Shown here in pieces: positions 63,491 to 64,000 of a DNA stretch of 64,000 nt (its first letter is position 1; each line of letters begins with the position of its first letter). The stretch is from Neodontobutis hainanensis (taxonomy: Eukaryota > Chordata > Actinopteri > Gobiiformes > Odontobutidae), in contig JALDNG010000022.1 in the NCBI GenBank assembly GCA_024349245.1, positions 9,977,001 through 10,041,000 on the forward strand, in the 5' to 3' direction. The notes under the pieces were generated by a model, which saw nothing but the letters and a program-made list of their open reading frames with translations, had not been told where the DNA came from and ran no database searches. The position numbers were made by a program, and so were the translations under genes.

Positions 63491-64000
63491 CTTTTGTAGA
63501 AAAGCAGTGAAACCAAAAGTTCAAAAGGAAATAGTCGTGGTGGAGCAACAGCAAAATCTTCAGAATGTGGAGAGACAGTCAGTTGGGAAGTCCTGTGGAG
63601 CGGAAAGAGTACGAGTCTGAGACATGCTCCCCTGGTCGGATGTGGGACACAGGTTTTGTGTTTTTTTTTGTTTGTTTGTTTGTTTGTTTTGTTTTTTTGT
63701 TTTTGAGGGGGTGCTATGAAACGTCTTGTCTCCCTCTTAGTCCGCACGTTTCCCCGCGTCGGACCCACACTTCCATGGCAAGACACAAAAGATAGAAGGA
63801 GTCCTAACTGTGCACCTTAGCGGCTGTACATCTAGTCACTCTCCTGTGCAGTGCAATGTGCCTTCACTTCCCGAGCAGCGGAGTGGTGACCAAAAACAGT
63901 GACTGGATATGGACAAGAGAGTGGATTTTTCTGGTGAATGAAGATGGTCAGCCTCTGCCCTTCACGTCCCAGCTGCCTTTCTCTCCTCCTAGATGTGACT
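63491..64000 (-). other. adgrl2: Probable 5'UTR exon (first or early exon) of adgrl2
   Basis: A strong minus-strand splice donor (AAAAG before GTAAGC) closes the exon at 63491. Upstream sequence is GC-richer than the introns, with several CpGs around 63740-63790, as expected of a vertebrate first exon. The 5' boundary is not visible and the exon may begin inside or beyond the window edge. It contains a T/G simple repeat (63661-63704) and a short upstream ORF of 20 codons from 63776 to a stop at 63714. Its ATG is in a good context (GCC before ATGG). No reading frame continues into the known coding exons. The call rests on the donor, the base composition and the position upstream of the coding exons. 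An internal UTR exon is equally possible. Confidence 0.45.
63661..63704. repeat. T-rich (TTTG)n simple repeat
   Basis: A run of T, then five TTTG units (63667-63686), then more T-rich sequence. In the minus-strand transcript it would be an A-rich CAAA repeat inside the proposed 5'UTR exon. Confidence 0.85.

Noticed and set aside
1..64000. A second protein-coding gene, CRISPR array, operon or viral insertion
   Set aside because: All convincing coding sequence belongs to one spliced latrophilin gene. No prokaryotic signals, regular spacer arrays or retroviral genes were seen on either strand.

Overview
The window is vertebrate genomic DNA, almost certainly from a teleost fish. It reads as one gene on the minus strand, the 5' and extracellular part of a latrophilin (adhesion GPCR subfamily L). 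The spliced protein is closest to ADGRL2 among the three vertebrate paralogs. Support comes from the Glu-Gly-Phe-Ser-Arg-Ala start of the mature protein, the wording of the HRM and GAIN exons, and the GPS exon. I cannot decide between teleost adgrl2a and adgrl2b. A fish origin is suggested by fish-type repeats (a tRNA-derived SINE and an RTE-type LINE tail) and by fairly compact introns. Which fish it is cannot be told.

Layout in transcription order (64000 to 1): a probable 5'UTR exon ending at 63491; a 17.5 kb intron; the start-codon/signal-peptide exon (46020-45848, ATG at 45923); a 14.6 kb intron; two exons for the rhamnose-binding-lectin (RBL) domain (31237-31024, 23466-23357); a 15-nt microexon for the KVEQK insert (18875-18861); one 801-nt exon for the olfactomedin domain (17748-16948); a 10.7 kb intron holding most of the recognisable repeats; then eight closely spaced exons between 6236 and 136. 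These eight encode the Thr-rich linker, HRM, GAIN domain and GPS cleavage site. The exons join in phase into exactly 840 codons with no stop. The seven-helix part and cytoplasmic tail lie beyond position 1.

The protein is a neuronal and epithelial adhesion receptor. The RBL and olfactomedin domains bind teneurin and FLRT partners. The GAIN domain cleaves itself at the GPS (His-Leu before Thr) and tethers the agonist peptide. Alternative splicing between RBL and olfactomedin is known to tune teneurin binding, and this is where the most interesting sequence lies: the confirmed KVEQK microexon, and upstream of it an unreported-looking 60-nt in-phase cassette candidate (21946-21887). A 9-nt in-phase microexon candidate (44304-44296) would add residues just after the signal peptide. 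A tandem NAGNAG acceptor sits at 6240-6235.

Non-coding content includes a duplicated ~320-bp block, a SINE head embedded in a LINE tail, (CA)n and (TG)n microsatellites, RFX X-box-like motifs, a strong G-quadruplex motif and several homopolymer runs. I see no second protein-coding gene, no tRNA or rRNA gene, and nothing prokaryotic.
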